DNA of 64,000 nucleotides from Laburnicola sp. R22_1 (GCA_014281115.1 JACONQ010000003.1:2294001-2358000); one strand, 5' to 3'. Counted from the first letter of the stretch, positions 45,423 to 58,363 are shown. Made by a program: numbers and translations. The notes: generated from the sequence alone by a model not told the origin.

Positions 45423-46666
45423 CTACTTCCTACAGACCCTGATCGTTAGCCTGGATGAGCCTGCTTTCTTGGATATCAAACATTCGAATTCTCGCCCGAC
45501 CACTCTTCCATCCAAGTCAGGATAATAGCTTATGGCGTGGCTCTCCTGCAGCGTGACTTCGGTAAGCATGGGCATTCGAAGCGGCACGTCTTCTTGCTTA
45601 ACATGATCGTTAAGCCATGTGGACAGATTCTTAAAATTTTGCTCAGTGAACTCCCTTATAGTTGGTGAGCTGGAAGTTATGAACGACATCTGTATCTAAT
45701 TAGTATGCACTAGGAATGTCAAGCTCCATCGCTTACCGTTAAGCTGCGCAGTCCCGGTGGAAACAGACGATCTGCACGATTCGATGCCGTAGCACCTTGT
45801 CCAAAGACAAATGGAAAGGGCAAGGAAAGCTTCTTGAGTGAACTAAACGGCGAAAGATCCAACCGTTGGCCTGTATGTAGAATTCGGCCTCTATCACCTC
45901 CGATGTTTAGCTCTTCTAGAGAGTCCTGTAGGGGCTCTACCAGCCGCACCACAGCAGATGGCAGAAGCACTTCCCCGTGTGTGTCGGGGGAGAGGAGAGA
46001 GAGCCTTTTCAGGCATCGTGGAAGTTGTAGCAAGATCTGAAGAGAATCGAAGGCTAATTGGAACGGTGAGCCGACTTGCAGCTCAGCGAGCGAGGATGTT
46101 TTGTGCTTGTGTGCCGGAAGATTGAAAGATGTGCGACGTCCTGACGAAGTATCGTGAAGCTCCCGACATAGTATGCTCTCAATCTGCGGTAGCTCCATGC
46201 ACTTCTGCAATTCATGAGGGGCCATGTTATGGTGCCAGTCCACTCTGCGGATTTGGTTGTGCGCGTGCTCACGTTCCCATTTCAGCGGAAACGGTACGCT
46301 GTAATGCCAGGCTTTGTAGTCCCGCGACAGATAACAGAATTCGCGCAGGTTGGTGACCAGGCGAGTAATTTTGTTGATGTTCTGCTGCTCTTCTGGCCAG
46401 TGGATATCTTCGCGAAGAAGATCGAATTCTAGTCGGTGCACGTTTGGGATCAGGTCGGGTCTCTCGGTCAAGGTTCGGAGGAACAGCTGAGAGCGTGAGC
46501 CTCTGAGGCTGTGATTTATTTTGGCATCCCGGACAATAAATCGTTGGGCTACATCATAGAACGGCCGGCACAAGAGTGCTAAATGGCAAAGCTGTTCCTT
46601 GTCGGACTGTAGATGAGAAAAGATGACGTATAGCAGGTCGAAGCCCAATTCGTGAAGTCCTGCCAT
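45423..46666 (-). CDS. F-box-like, leucine-rich protein of unknown function
   Basis: Two exons on the minus strand, 46666-45737 and 45695-45423, with a 41-nt GT-AG intron (CATACTAAT branch); 400 aa. The N-terminus MAGLHELGFDLLYVIFSHLQSDKEQLCHLALLCR fits a degenerate F-box, which would dock on Skp1. The rest has irregular Leu-rich segments (LLQLPRCLKRLSLLS, LQDSLEELNIGG, FSSLKKLSLPFPF) like LRR substrate-binding parts. Catalytic residues are not expected. The shortness of the intron is unusual but the phase and splice signals fit. The target is unknown. Confidence 0.78.
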
Positions 46667-49076
46667 TTTCCTACCACAGGGCAGTCTGAATCTCGGTAGC
46701 TCTGATTTCGTGTCTCGCGTCTGTCTGGTTGGTACTTATGACGCTGTCAAAGGGAAGTTGGAGCGCAATCGGCTGATTGGTTGCAAAGTCGGCATATGGT
46801 CTCCTCAGAGATGGCGGTTTGGGTGAAAGTGGGAGAGGATGTCGTTGGATGTCCAGATGTGGAACTTAGATAGTGGACTGTGGGGCTTAGTAAACTGCGC
46901 TTGTGCGCTTACGGCTAGCGCGCCGAACATTCACTTCCATCTGAGTGTACCTATGGTAGCCGCGTCACTCAACCGCCCCTACTCCTCAAACTCTCTCGGT
47001 AATTCCAGTGCTGTTCACACGCGTCTAGCCACTGTATTTATATTGTCCGCACTAATATCGCCCCTCATTCGATAAGAAACAAGCTAATTATGAAAAAAAT
47101 CGTCACCAGAAGATACATCACACCAATTTCTTTTACCAACGCTACCAATAGTAAGCAAAATGTAACCCCTGGTCTAACTTAGCCCGCATCTTGACAGGGT
47201 CTCTAGCTCTGCCATTCTCCAACGCCAGCCGTGAGCGCGCTTACGACGAAGCAACGACATGTGGAAGATGAAGCAGACGAGCTTCATTCGGCCAATGTTA
47301 ACTTTCGGAGAAGGTGGTCCCGGAACATCATTATATCTGCTAAGCTGGAAGGTTCTTAATAAACAAGCTCTCATCCAGGATGGCAACACGAATTCTTTCC
47401 CCCAGTGTCTGGTCTTGAGAAAGGGTCCTTATCAGACCAAAGAAGATCACAGCTATGTCTGCGAGATACTTCAGATAGGTATACCCCCTGCTCTTCTCCA
47501 GTATTGTAAGGCACAATACGGACAGCTATTATATCGATGTAGGCACCTTCCACCACACCCTAAGCCATAGAAGGCTTAGAATAGTCTTCCTTAACCTCTC
47601 AAAGACACCAGCTAAAGAACACTGTCCTGCGGTCACTCGGTCCCCTAGTCACCGATTTCAGTGCCGGAGCACGGAAAGAGAAGCCTCCGCGCTCTTTAGC
47701 TACAGGCATGTCTCTGCTCTGCTATCGTGGCACCTTTACAGAGGAGGACTCTGACATTTACTAATCTTCGCTCTTTGCAGCCCAAAGGGGGCTTACGAAC
47801 CTACATTTCTCTTACTAAACCGTCCATCTTGTTCGCTACATCGCCCCAGTATCTCTTTCAACCTTGTCGACTTTACTCACAAGATAGAACCTTCGAGACT
47901 AGCGAAGGACGGCTCCAAGCTTACTCGGTTTCGAAGAACGATTGATTGGATTGCCTACGCAGAGGGAGGGGCCGATGTACATTGCTACTAGGTTGTAGAC
48001 TAGAAGGGAAGTCTAGCCACTGTGCGTTACGAGAGAGAGAGAGAGAGCGAGTCTTCCCCACATGAGAAGAGAATCTCGCGTCCCAAGTCCAAGCCCACCA
48101 CCAAAACCATTCTCATGAACGAGCTACACTCAACCGACGAAGATCAAAGTTACACAAAATCTCACATGAGAACCACCCCTACACCCACCTCCGCTCCCAG
48201 AGTCCAGAGTCCAGAGTCCAGACCCCGAACTCCGACTGCCGACCCCTACACGCACGCACATGCAAATCTCACATGCCAAAACCCCACACCTGCATCACAA
48301 ATGACATATGACATATGACACATTCGTCCTCCCTGCTCGTCCGCTGCTGGGAAGGATAATTAACATATGACGACGGCGACGACGTGCAAGCGAGCGAGTG
48401 TCTGATCTGTCTCACAGAGATTGCACGGCATCTCCTGGAGGCGAGTTGTGGTGTGGTGTACACAGGATTGTCAGGGCGTGCGGTGTACGTCCGTGTGCGT
48501 GTGTCAGGCAAGTAAGGCGTCACGTCGCATCACATCACCGTCGTACAATCGCACGGGACTTTTCAGTTTCACATCGTACTCCAAGACGAAACCCGAAAAC
48601 ATACACAGTAGACGTTCAGAAAGGAGCTTCTCAATAATCTCCAAAAAGATGGTGTAATACAATTACCCGTCTCCATCCAAATAGCAAAGACCTCCAATAC
48701 CACGCCCTTTCCTTCCACCCCAACCGCCCTCTCTCTCCTACAAGAAAAATAAAAAAAAGGTCGATAGACTCGTATACACAGATAGTAATTCGTAAATGAT
48801 AGGACAGCAAACGTCGCAAGGCGTCCGTCCGCCTAATATAGAGGGTGAAAAAAATTCCCCAGAGGCCTAGATTTTCCGCATTGTTACAACGCCGTTTCCA
48901 GAAAAGCCGGAAAAAAAAGGGAGGGCCGCCGACCGAGAGTGACATAGTGAATAGTGAATAAGGATTATGGTTTTCGAGCGAGTGTCGGGTTCGTTCTCGA
49001 AAGGGGAAACTATGTACAGTTAGAAAGATGGGTGGTAGATGACTCCCGAGTTTGATTGTGGATCGTAGATTGGGGA
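46667..49076. other. Intergenic 2.4 kb with simple repeats
   Basis: No convincing gene. An open frame at 47259-47570 (103 aa) is unrecognised and weak. There is a GA tract at 48031-48047 and AGAGTCC repeated three times near 48199-48219. Confidence 0.4.
48031..48047. repeat. (GA)n microsatellite
   Basis: Uninterrupted GA repeats, ending in GCGAG. Confidence 0.85.
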
Positions 49077-49913
49077 CTATATCCAGGCCATGGCCGCCGA
49101 TTGTGGGACGTTGCCGAACCGTCTGCTGAATAGAGGTTGTATCTCTGCAAGGTAGTCTGCTGCGCAAAAGGTTGCGAGATTTCGCTCGCGGATGACGGCC
49201 AAGTCGGCTTCCATTTCGGCGTCGCGGACTACGCCGCCAAACTCCTCGGCGATTTCGTGGAGCTGTTCCAGCTCCTTGCCAAACGGATGCGTCTCCTCTC
49301 TAATTGCAGAGTTGAACATGTCGAGCGATGTCCGGTGCTCGCGAGAGAATCGTGTTGAGCTCCGTGGCATGCTCTGCAGGGATCTCTTCTGTGCGAGGCG
49401 CTCGTGTGCGCGCTTACTGTGTGACAAAGCTCGGTCCGGAATGGCCGGGACAGCGGGCTCCTCCTCGACCGTCTCTTTCAGCTGCTGCAGGTTGCCTGAC
49501 GATACTGATTTTCGAAGGTTCTTGTTGGCTGAGGCAAAATATCCCGAGAGGTGATTCGGTGCTGGCGAAATTGGCGAAGAGCTCACAGACGAGGCATCCG
49601 TCAAAGTGTCCCGCGAAGCGTGTGACGACGCCCTTGAGCGCGTTGAGACGCTGTGATCCGAGTCCTCTGCCGAGTGTGTCGATGCTGTCGACGACTTGGG
49701 AATGACGAGAGTCGAAATATCCGGGGCGTTGTAGCTGAGCATGTTTGTTGTCGAGATCAGAGCCACAGGTGCGGAGATCTTGGAGCGATCAATGGCCAGG
49801 CCGGGGCTTCTTACGCTCTGGCTACGACCAGGTGGCAAGGCCGGTGTTGCGGGGCTTGAATTGTCATTGGAGGGCCGGCTGCTGCGCTTGGTGAAGTTGC
49901 GCGCAATAGACAT
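49077..49913 (-). CDS. Ser-rich conserved protein of unknown function
   Basis: Single exon, 278 aa, from the ATG whose complement is 49911-49913 (coding-strand context CCACCATGTC). The frame stays open upstream for more than 350 codons, but that part reads like GC-rich leader (Arg/Pro/Ser-rich with no domain), so the downstream start is preferred. The N-terminal two thirds is Ser-rich and probably disordered and phosphorylated (DHSVSTRSRASSHASRD, SSVSSSPISPAP, LRKSVSSGNL). The last 90 residues look folded and helical: HPFGKELEQLHEIAEEFGG, DAEMEADLAVIRERNLATF, ADYLAEIQPLFSRRFG. I do not recognise a named domain. Confidence 0.75.
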   Translation of the reverse strand: MSIARNFTKRSSRPSNDNSSPATPALPPGRSQSVRSPGLAIDRSKISAPVALISTTNMLSYNAPDISTLVIPKSSTASTHSAEDSDHSVSTRSRASSHASRDTLTDASSVSSSPISPAPNHLSGYFASANKNLRKSVSSGNLQQLKETVEEEPAVPAIPDRALSHSKRAHERLAQKRSLQSMPRSSTRFSREHRTSLDMFNSAIREETHPFGKELEQLHEIAEEFGGVVRDAEMEADLAVIRERNLATFCAADYLAEIQPLFSRRFGNVPQSAAMAWI

Positions 49914-51524
49914 GGTGGGGAAGTAATCCGGGTGAGAGTTGTTTTTAATCAATCCACGGTAAGGAGGCCAAGTAGGCTCGGTATAAGGGCCGGGGATCCT
50001 TTTGCGGCAAGTCAGAAATGCAGTCGCCTGTCCGATAGGTAGGGCGCTATGCGGGGTGGCCGCGGATAAATTGGCGGACGCCGAGGCCGTGAGAGGAAGG
50101 AGGTATGGTTTGGCGCAATGCAGCCAGACACCTGACGAAGTGGCAGTGGGAGTGCTGTGTGAGGAGTGTGAGAAGAAGAGTTCACAATCACTGCAACCTT
50201 GATGGGCGCGTGCGCTGTAGGCGTAACCCGGTGATGAATACGGACTGGGTTCTGTGGTACAGCCAGTTGCAGGTCGCGACAGTGGCGCACAGCTTGCGTG
50301 GCAGGACCGTCGGTAGGTCGCGCGGGAGGTCAGAAAACGGAAGTTGATATTGTGATGGTTTTTGGTCTTCTGATGCTGGCTTGCAGCAAGGTGAAGGAAG
50401 AATAGGTAGGGTACAAGGCCGAAGGCGCGTGTGTGTTGAAGCAAGGGTCTGTCAAAGAGCGTAGGTCCAGAGTCTAAAGGAGCGAACACCGGGTCGCGAG
50501 GGAGGGAGTGAAGTCTGGCGAAACGAGGCACGCCGGCGAAAAGAAAAGAGAATTCTGAAAGAGAAGGGAACTGTGCAGGGGAACGAGGTGTTGAAAAGCC
50601 AGCGAGGCCCAACAAAGCGACGAGCAGGATCCGGGGGCGGCGCCGACGCTGCTGTGGGAGGCTAGCCGGCCGCGTGGAGCTGCCGGCAGAGATTGGCAGG
50701 GCGGCTCGTCGACGGCGCAGGGAACAAGCAGCCGCAGCGAACAGGAACCCCAGCTCTGCGCCGTCGTGCGAAACAGCCAGAACCGCCTTAGGCTGCGCGT
50801 TTGCTCGGCCATGTGGCCAATGGGCACACGCACCGCGCGGCGACAGGCACCGCCAGCAACTCTCCGCAGCACTCGGCAGCAGGGGACGCCTTCGCCTTTG
50901 CGCCCGCTCTCGCCATTGTGCATGACACGCTGAGATGATGGCCGTTTCAACACGCCCAAAAGCAACTGACGCTCCCCTCACGTTACGAATATGCTTTTGC
51001 CTTTGAGCGTTGGCTTCGACGCGTGGGCGTGGGCGTGGGCGTGGCAGTGTGTGTGCAGCAGCGTGGGAGCCATGTCATCCACTTCGTGGTGAGCGCCAAA
51101 TGGAGCGTCCTCACTCGACCGTGCTGTTGTTCGCCCAGGCATCGTGGCGCGCAGACTGTGGATGATGATCTCGCTGCCTTGCAAACAACGGCGCTGCCAA
51201 TTGCGAGGCTGTTTCCTCGCTTCGCCCCACCGCACCCGCCGTTTCAAAACAGCCTGCACGCAGGACGCGAGGGAAAAAAAACGTTGGGACAAAAAAACGT
51301 TGGGACACGAGGCGCCATCATCGCGCAGCTTGCTTGGTGTTGCGCCCCATGTGCTGCCAAAGCTGTTGTTCTGGACGAGGGACCTGATCATCAGGAACGG
51401 GCCTTCAGAGGCCTTGGACCGCGAACCGGGCTGTCGACCAAACCTTGGAAATTGGCCGTGGCTAGTAGTTCGTCCCGAGGTTTCCCGGGAGCTGGTGATG
51501 CAGATAGATGGATGCAGGCTTGGC

Positions 51525-51564
51525 GGCTTGTTGGCTTGTTGGCTTGTTGGCTTGTTGGCTTGTT
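51525..51564. repeat. (GGCTTGTT)5 minisatellite
   Basis: Five perfect 8-bp units, followed by GGGTGG. Confidence 0.92.
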
Positions 51565-51720
51565 GGGTGGAGGACGGCAACGTGTGGTAGGGCTTCTGGC
51601 TGGTGATGCGCTCCACCATCCGACAGGGTAGGCGTGGTCATGCTCTTTCGGCATGAATTTGCAATGGCTATTAGTAGATTCAACAGTGCCGCTCGTCGCG
51701 GCTAAGCTCTGCTCTCCTAG

Positions 51721-52165
51721 CAACAGTTATATATAGTAACGCCGTAAGTTACGCTAATTACCTTTAATTACTTATTATAGTTACTTAAGCGCTATTTTTA
51801 TAGCTAGATTTAAAGTAGTAGTAAGTACTAAGTTCCTAGCTTTTATTATACTATCTACTATATATTCTTTTATTATTACTCCTTTAAAGTAAGAATTATA
51901 TTAGTATTAAGCTTATTAATACTATAGTTAAAGTAGGCGTAATACTACTTTATTTAGTAGTAGTAGTAGCTATAGGTATTTTTATAGGGCAGTGTTAGTA
52001 GTTATTATTATAGTTAGTATTAGTGTTATAGGTAGCGCAAGATAGAGCCTATAAACTAGTTAATATTATAGTAGCTATAGGTAATAGTATATATATATAA
52101 AATTTAGTAAAGCTACTATTTTTATTAGTAATAAAAGTTCGTAGTAGGTATTTTGTACTAGTAGG
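51721..52165. other. RIP-degraded AT-rich block
   Basis: Nearly every other step is TA; CA and TG are rare, while GTA, TAG and AGTA words dominate. Borders are sharp against GC-rich sequence on both sides. This is the expected result of heavy C-to-T change at CpA on both strands of an old repeat. The original element is not recognisable. Confidence 0.8.
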
Positions 52166-52927
52166 GTTAGCTGTGTAGGGAGCCGTTGAATTAGCTGTTA
52201 AAGTCAATTTTGGTTGAGTTTCGGGGGTGAGGAGAGCCGAGCGATCAACGTAGTGACACCTGACAGTTGGTAGTCCTGATAGTGTTGCATCGTGGACAAA
52301 CCAAACATTTGACGTCGGCCACTACCAGCAGTACGCTTTTTACGCTTGCCCTTGTCAGTGCACACTGATGCACAATGGCCACAGCATATTGCGTAACCCC
52401 CTATTCTACATGTTGAAAACACACATTTAATTCCCCTTAGGAGCGTGTTTGCAGCATCATCCGCAATAAAAGCTATAAACAAAAAAAAATCATGTGCGTG
52501 ACTAAAAGTGTATCACCATGACATGCATGCCCTGGTGTCGCCTAATACACTGTATAGCACCATGCGTACCGCGTACATACCTGCAAGTCATCTCCGCAAT
52601 ACTATTTTCAGCACGGGTATCATCTCGACCATTTCTTCGAAACCATTGATGGCGTGTGTGGGCACGCACCTACCGAGGACTTTTGCTTCAGAGTTCCTCG
52701 GGTGAGGGAGCGGACCGCACACATGCCGCACGGTATGAACCCTCAGCATTATGGATATCCATGACTGCTGCTGTGCACCGTTGTGTGTGCTGCGACATGG
52801 AGGACAGGTGAAGCATCGCAGGCAGGGTCCTTCGGCGCTCGCGAGACCAATATATGACAATGTGACACCATCTCGAATTGGGTATCGCAACGAGAAGGAG
52901 GCTTCGATGTACGACCTTCTGGCACGT

Positions 52928-54602
52928 CTATTCCTCCATCGACTCCCACCCTTCATGGTTCGCCTCGCCGTCGTCCTCGTCCTCTCCCTCCTCTGAATCC
53001 GAATCAGTCTCAGCCTCATCCAACCCAACGAGCCTCTCCTTGCCGTCGCCCTTCATCTGCGGTACCTTGGAGGCGAAAGCTGCGCGCACAGCCGCGTTCG
53101 TGCTCGTGTCCCATATTTGTACGGAACCTTTGCTTCCCGCGACTGCCAATCTGAAGCCGACTTCCTGATCGGGGGCAAAGGTCGTGGAGAACACTTTGCC
53201 GACACCAAGGTCGCGTGAGACAACCATGCTGGGCCCTGAAGCTTGTATGTTCCACAGCTTTACCTGCTTGTCTGTAGAGCCGGTCGCTAAGAAGCCTGGT
53301 ATCACGGGGTTGATATCGAAGGATGATATTGACTCGTCGTGAGCCTGGAGTACCCAGACAGCTTTTGACTTGGAGGGATCAGCTGGCGCGTTCCGCGCAT
53401 CGTGATAGTGAACCATGCCATTCTCAGTGGAAACCTGGTCATGTTAGCAACTTCTCCTTCCAGCCAAATAGGGTTCACGTACGTAGAAATAGTTCGGATC
53501 GTGCGGGTTCCATCGGACGGTCTCGACGTCGCTTTCCACTCCCCAGCGCGGCGCCTTTGCGTCAGGTGCCCGCATGTCTGCTGCTACAATTGTTCGATCG
53601 TAACTACCGCTGAGCAGTACTGTAGACTCCACAGGATGCCATGTCACCGCGCAGACCTTGTCTGTGTGATACGAATACGATTTCGCGCATTTGGTAGTGT
53701 TCAGATCCCAGAGCTTGACCGTCTTATCGGCGGATGAAGAAGCCAGCAGATTTCGGTGCTGGCGATTCGCGGCCAGAGAGAGGACCGCGTCGACGTGGAA
53801 GTCCTCGTTGGCCTTCTTCGACTTCTTTTTCTTCTTCTTTTTCGGCTTGTCTGCGTTCGCAATGTCCTCCGATCCTTGGCCCAAAATGGCATCGGGATAC
53901 ATGCTGTCCACCATGTCCAGATTCCAAATCTCGATATCTGGATCCATTGTTCCCACCGCAACGAAGTTGCCTTTGGCGTCGCTTCCTGCGCTCGCCTTCC
54001 CAACTGGTAGATCTAGCCATTCGACCGCGAGTGGGATTGCTGGCAGCATAATATCGTGGTGCACGTAGATGTTGTCTGCTTCGTCTTCGTAGACGTAGAC
54101 TTCCAGATGTGCAACCTCATCCTCTATACGTCCTGCCAACACCAGGTTGTCTGTTGCCAGAATCTGAAGCTCTTCTCGCTCTTCGTCATCCTCCTCAGCA
54201 CCGCCTTGCATTGTGATGTAGGGATCCTCTTCGTCATTTTCGTGGAACACCAGATTCTTCATGTTTCCGAACATAGCCATAGTGTCGCCCTGCCCATCCT
54301 GTACGTCATCGTCGTAATGCTCGAGGTCGTATTCTTTGAGATCATCGTCTATCTCTCTGGAACATAGTCAGCTTCGAACAGAGAGCAGCGCGAGATCCAT
54401 ACTCTGTATCCTGAGATTTTGTGCCACCATTGTTCTTCTTTTTCTCCTCTTGAGCCTCCTCCAGGTCTTCTTTCGCATCGTCTAGCTGCAGCTTCGCGAG
54501 CTTCGATATCCGGTCGTATTCGTCCTCGTCGAAAACATATTTCGAAGGAAAGGGCGCCGCAAAGCCGCGCGGCACCCACGTCGTCGCTGTGATCATGGAC
54601 AT
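52928..54602 (-). CDS. PWP1: WD-repeat ribosome biogenesis factor Pwp1
   Basis: Three exons on the minus strand: 54602-54403, 54356-53483 and 53434-52928; 526 aa. Introns are 46 and 48 nt, GT-AG. The start MSMITATTWVPRGFAA and the acidic DDDLKEYDLEHYDDD segment are typical of Pwp1. WD repeats are visible as DIEIWNLD, KTVKLWDLNT, RTIVAADMR, KQVKLWNIQ and SVQIWDTS. A Lys-rich loop (KPKKKKKKKSKKAN) interrupts the propeller after the first repeats. The tail is acidic (SDSEEGEDEDDGEANHEG). Pwp1 works in the nucleolus in early 60S assembly and 25S/5.8S processing. It diverges from PRP16 with 273 bp between starts. Confidence 0.93.
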
Positions 54603-54875
54603 GGCTGGAGGAGGTATGCGCGTAGTGGGAGCATGCGCACGTGCGACAATTTTGTCCGAACTTTTTGGCGGGCGTGGTGGGGCCAGTGGCTGACTGTGGC
54701 TGACTGTGGCTGTGGTGGCGCATCTCCTCCGCGCCTTCCCCGAAGTTTCTCTATCACCAGTGAATCTGCCACACGACCTTTCGGTCTCATTCTCTGCCAG
54801 CCAACACTCTCGAAGACAGGGTACTGCGAGTACCTCCGCGCGTGACCTGCCTATCTTAGAGCAACACATCCAAGA
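54603..54875. promoter_or_regulatory. Shared divergent promoter, PWP1 and PRP16
   Basis: 273 bp between two ATGs facing apart. It includes a repeated GTGGCTGACT phrase near 54679-54705. No TATA box seen. Confidence 0.5.
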
Positions 54876-57812
54876 ATGGATCGTGGTCACAGCCCGAAGC
54901 GCCGCAAGATCGATCCTGAGGAGTTCTCAGTGGCGCCGCGCCCCAAATTCCAGAAAAGACATCGCGACTCTCCCGCGTCGTCGCGAGCACACACACGCGA
55001 AGATGGCGCCAAGCCCCATCAGCAGTCATTCGACGGGCCAGAAGCTATGGTTGAGGACTTTGACTCGATGGCGCTGGACCGGGACTGGTATGGCGGGGAA
55101 GAGAATGGGCATACCTTTGGAGACGATACGCACAACCCATTTGGAGGTGCCGAAAGCACTTGGCAAGACGCGCAGAGAGAGGCCGCGTTGACGGAGAAGA
55201 AGCAGAATAGCCGGGCAAGTCACCGAGCTGTACAGAAGCAGAAAGATGTGGACGCCTGGGAGACGAATCGGATGCTGCAGTCCGGCATTGCACAGCGGAG
55301 AACATTTGAGACAGACTTTGACGACGACAACGAGAGTACACGCGTTCACATATTAGTGCACGATCTGAAACCGCCTTTCCTCGACGGAAAGAAGGTCTTC
55401 ACGAAGCAATTGGAGCCTGTGCCGGCAGTCCGGGACCCTCAAAGCGACATGGCTGTGTTTAGTCGCCGTGGGAGCAGGGTCGTGAAGGAGAAACGGCAAC
55501 AGAAGGAAAGACAGAAGCAAGCACAAGAGGCGACGAACATGAAGGGCACGACTCTGGGCAACATTATGGGAGTGAAAGAAGACGATGGTGACAGCGCAGC
55601 GCCTGCCCCAGGAGAAGATGAAAAGAAGGGCGGTAGTAAGTTTGCCGAGCATCTGAAAAACAACGAAGGCCAAAGCGCTTTCAGCAAGAGCAAGAGCTTA
55701 AGAGAGCAACGCCAGTATCTCCCTGCATTTGCTGTGCGCGAAGACTTGCTACGGGTGATCCGGGACAACCAGGTCGTTATCGTGGTCGGTCAGACAGGCT
55801 CTGGGAAGACAACACAATTGACCCAATTCCTCCACGAGGACGGTTATGCAAAGCATGGCTTGATCGGGTGCACGCAGCCCCGACGTGTTGCGGCCATGAG
55901 TGTTGCAAAACGTGTAAGCGAGGAGATGGAGGCCAAGCTGGGTGGTCTGGTTGGATATGCTATCCGCTTTGAGGACTGCACAAGCAAAGAGACCAAGATC
56001 AAGTACATGACAGATGGTGTTCTATTACGAGAATCCTTGGTTGAAGCCGACTTAGATCGATACTCGTGTATCATCATGGACGAAGCGCACGAACGAGCTC
56101 TCAACACTGATGTCCTCATGGGCCTCATCAAGAAGGTTCTGGCTCGCAGGAGAGACCTCAAGCTCATCGTTACTTCTGCTACCATGAACTCCGAGCGATT
56201 CTCGCGTTTCTATGGAGGAGCACCAGAGTTCATTATCCCAGGGCGTACGTTTCCTGTCAACATCCAATACTCACGGTCACCATGCGAAGATTACGTCGAC
56301 AGCGCTGTCAAGCAAGTCTTGGCCATACACGTTTCTCAGGCGGCCGGTGATATTCTAGTCTTCATGACTGGTCAGGAAGACATCGAGATCACCTGCGAGC
56401 TTATTGCCGAAAGATTGAAGCTCCTCAGTGATCCACCCAAATTGAGCATTTTGCCCATCTACAGTCAGATGCCCGCAGATCTGCAGGCCAAAATCTTCGA
56501 CCGTGCTGCACCTGGGGTCCGCAAAGTCATCGTCGCTACCAATATCGCAGAAACGAGTTTAACTGTGGACGGTATCATGTATGTGGTAGACTCTGGATTT
56601 TCTAAACTGAAGGTGTACAATCCGAAAATGGGCATGGATACACTACAGATCACACCCATCTCACAAGCCAATGCATCACAAAGAGCTGGCCGAGCCGGTC
56701 GTACCGGGCCAGGAAAGTGCTTCCATCTCTACACGGAGAGGGCTTTTCGCGACGAGTTTTACATCCAGACCATCCCCGAAATACAGCGTACAAACCTGGC
56801 CAACACAGTCCTTCTCCTAAAGTCGCTCGGGGTGAAGGACCTGCTAGACTTTGATTTCATGGATCCACCTCCCCAAGACACAATTACAACCTCACTCTTC
56901 GATCTTTGGGCCCTCGGAGCCCTCGACAATATCGGCGAACTCACTCCTCTAGGCCGCACTATGACAGCCTTCCCCATGGACCCCTCACTCGCCAAACTCA
57001 TTATCACCGCCGTGGAATACGAGTGTAGCGAAGAAATGCTGACAATTGTCTCCATGCTATCTGTCCCCAGCGTCTTCTACCGCCCCAAGGAGCGCCAGGA
57101 AGAATCCGATGCCGCGCGTGAAAAATTCTTCGTCCCTGAGTCCGACCACCTCACCCTCCTGCACGTCTACACGCAGTGGAAAGTAAATGGGCACTCCGAC
57201 GGCTGGTGCATCCGCCATTTCCTCCATCCCAAGGCACTCCGACGCGCAAAAGAGATACGCGACCAGCTCTTCGACATCATGAAGATGCAGAGGATGGCGC
57301 TCGTAAGCTGCGGCACAGACTGGGACGTGATCCGCAAATGCATCTGCTCAGGCTACTACCACCAAGCCGCAAAAGTAAAAGGCATCGGCGAATACATCAA
57401 CCTCCGCACCAGCGTAACCATCCAATTGCATCCTACCTCTGCGCTTTATGGCCTAGGCTACCTCCCCGACTACGTCGTCTACCACGAACTCATCCTCACG
57501 AGCAAAGAGTACATGTCGTGCGTCACGTCGGTTGATCCGCACTGGTTGGCTGATATGGGCGCTGTCTTCTACTCCATCAAGGAGAAGGGATATTCGGCGA
57601 GAGATAAACGCGTCACGGAGATTGAGTTCAATCGCAAGGCGGAGCTGGAGGCTCAAATGGCCGTGGATAAAGAAAGGGAGGAGAAGAGGCTTGCTGCCGA
57701 AGAGAGTGGGCCTGTTGTTGTGAGGCCGGGGGTGGGCGCGAAGAAAAAAGTGGATGGGGATGGGGTGGTGAAGAAGCCTGTCTTTGGAAAGGGGAGGAGG
57801 AGAGGTATGTAA
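54876..57812 (+). CDS. PRP16: DEAH-box pre-mRNA splicing ATPase Prp16 (DHX38)
   Basis: Intronless, 978 aa. The N-terminal region is charged and carries [20 protein letters not shown], a block shared by Prp16/DHX38. Helicase motifs: GQTGSGKT (about 304-311), [20 protein letters not shown] (about 402-405), SAT (about 432), FMTGQEDIE, and [12 protein letters not shown] (about 602-613), followed by winged-helix, ratchet and OB-fold parts. Prp16 uses ATP to remodel the spliceosome after the first step and rejects slow substrates. A single exon in an intron-rich genome is normal for fungal DEAH genes. Prp2 and Prp22 are the main alternatives; the N-terminal block favours Prp16. Confidence 0.93.
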   Translation: MDRGHSPKRRKIDPEEFSVAPRPKFQKRHRDSPASSRAHTREDGAKPHQQSFDGPEAMVEDFDSMALDRDWYGGEENGHTFGDDTHNPFGGAESTWQDAQREAALTEKKQNSRASHRAVQKQKDVDAWETNRMLQSGIAQRRTFETDFDDDNESTRVHILVHDLKPPFLDGKKVFTKQLEPVPAVRDPQSDMAVFSRRGSRVVKEKRQQKERQKQAQEATNMKGTTLGNIMGVKEDDGDSAAPAPGEDEKKGGSKFAEHLKNNEGQSAFSKSKSLREQRQYLPAFAVREDLLRVIRDNQVVIVVGQTGSGKTTQLTQFLHEDGYAKHGLIGCTQPRRVAAMSVAKRVSEEMEAKLGGLVGYAIRFEDCTSKETKIKYMTDGVLLRESLVEADLDRYSCIIMDEAHERALNTDVLMGLIKKVLARRRDLKLIVTSATMNSERFSRFYGGAPEFIIPGRTFPVNIQYSRSPCEDYVDSAVKQVLAIHVSQAAGDILVFMTGQEDIEITCELIAERLKLLSDPPKLSILPIYSQMPADLQAKIFDRAAPGVRKVIVATNIAETSLTVDGIMYVVDSGFSKLKVYNPKMGMDTLQITPISQANASQRAGRAGRTGPGKCFHLYTERAFRDEFYIQTIPEIQRTNLANTVLLLKSLGVKDLLDFDFMDPPPQDTITTSLFDLWALGALDNIGELTPLGRTMTAFPMDPSLAKLIITAVEYECSEEMLTIVSMLSVPSVFYRPKERQEESDAAREKFFVPESDHLTLLHVYTQWKVNGHSDGWCIRHFLHPKALRRAKEIRDQLFDIMKMQRMALVSCGTDWDVIRKCICSGYYHQAAKVKGIGEYINLRTSVTIQLHPTSALYGLGYLPDYVVYHELILTSKEYMSCVTSVDPHWLADMGAVFYSIKEKGYSARDKRVTEIEFNRKAELEAQMAVDKEREEKRLAAEESGPVVVRPGVGAKKKVDGDGVVKKPVFGKGRRRGM

Positions 57813-58363
57813 TATTTAATATTTGAGTAGTTTGTACAAAATGTTGCTCAAAGCAACCATGGCCCGTTAAGCTTGCACGCTAGTGGGTGGATTTGTGAGT
57901 GCTGTCGCGATCTTTGTATAGTGAGACGGTGACGGATACGCAGACTATGACGGGGAATAGTAGTTGAGATGTTTTTGCAGACTACGGAGGCGGGCTCTGT
58001 GAGTCCTAGTCTGTCAATCCTAGGGAAAGTGTGCTGGTTGGATGCATGGAAGGAAGGTACGATCATGCTCGGAGCATGAACAAAATGATGCCCAGGAACG
58101 TCAGATAACCCTAAATTGTATGAATGTATGTTGTGTAAGGGTATATTGATAGCAAGCAGAATAATTCTTGCCGTTAACTTTCTGGAACGTCGAAGTCACA
58201 ATGGCAGCCCCTTCTCTCCACATCGTCTCGTCGATCGAACAAGATCGAACAAACCGCAAAACTAAAGAATACTACAACAGCACATGCCCCCTCTTATACA
58301 CGCAAGACAAGCATCCGCAGACCATGTCCCCCCCCACCACACGCTCGAATCTTCTCGCGTTTT
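57813..58363. other. Convergent 3' region, PRP16 and ENV7
   Basis: 551 bp with no gene; it holds both 3' UTRs. Confidence 0.45.

Larger units (their letters stand above)
49914..52927. other. Intergenic 3.0 kb: GC-rich leader, minisatellite and RIP block
   Basis: 49914-51000 is GC-rich 5' flank of the Ser-rich gene. 51525-51564 is a minisatellite. 51721-52165 is a RIP-type AT block. 52200-52900 is ordinary intergenic DNA with no gene seen. Confidence 0.45.

Noticed and set aside
47259..47570. 103-aa open frame in the 46.7-49.1 kb interval
   Set aside because: No domain, no supporting splice structure, weak start context; left as unsupported.
49914..50981. N-terminal extension of more than 350 residues for the Ser-rich protein gene
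   Set aside because: The frame is open but Arg/Pro/Ser-rich with no domain, and a well-placed ATG lies at 49913; it looks like a GC-rich leader and promoter.
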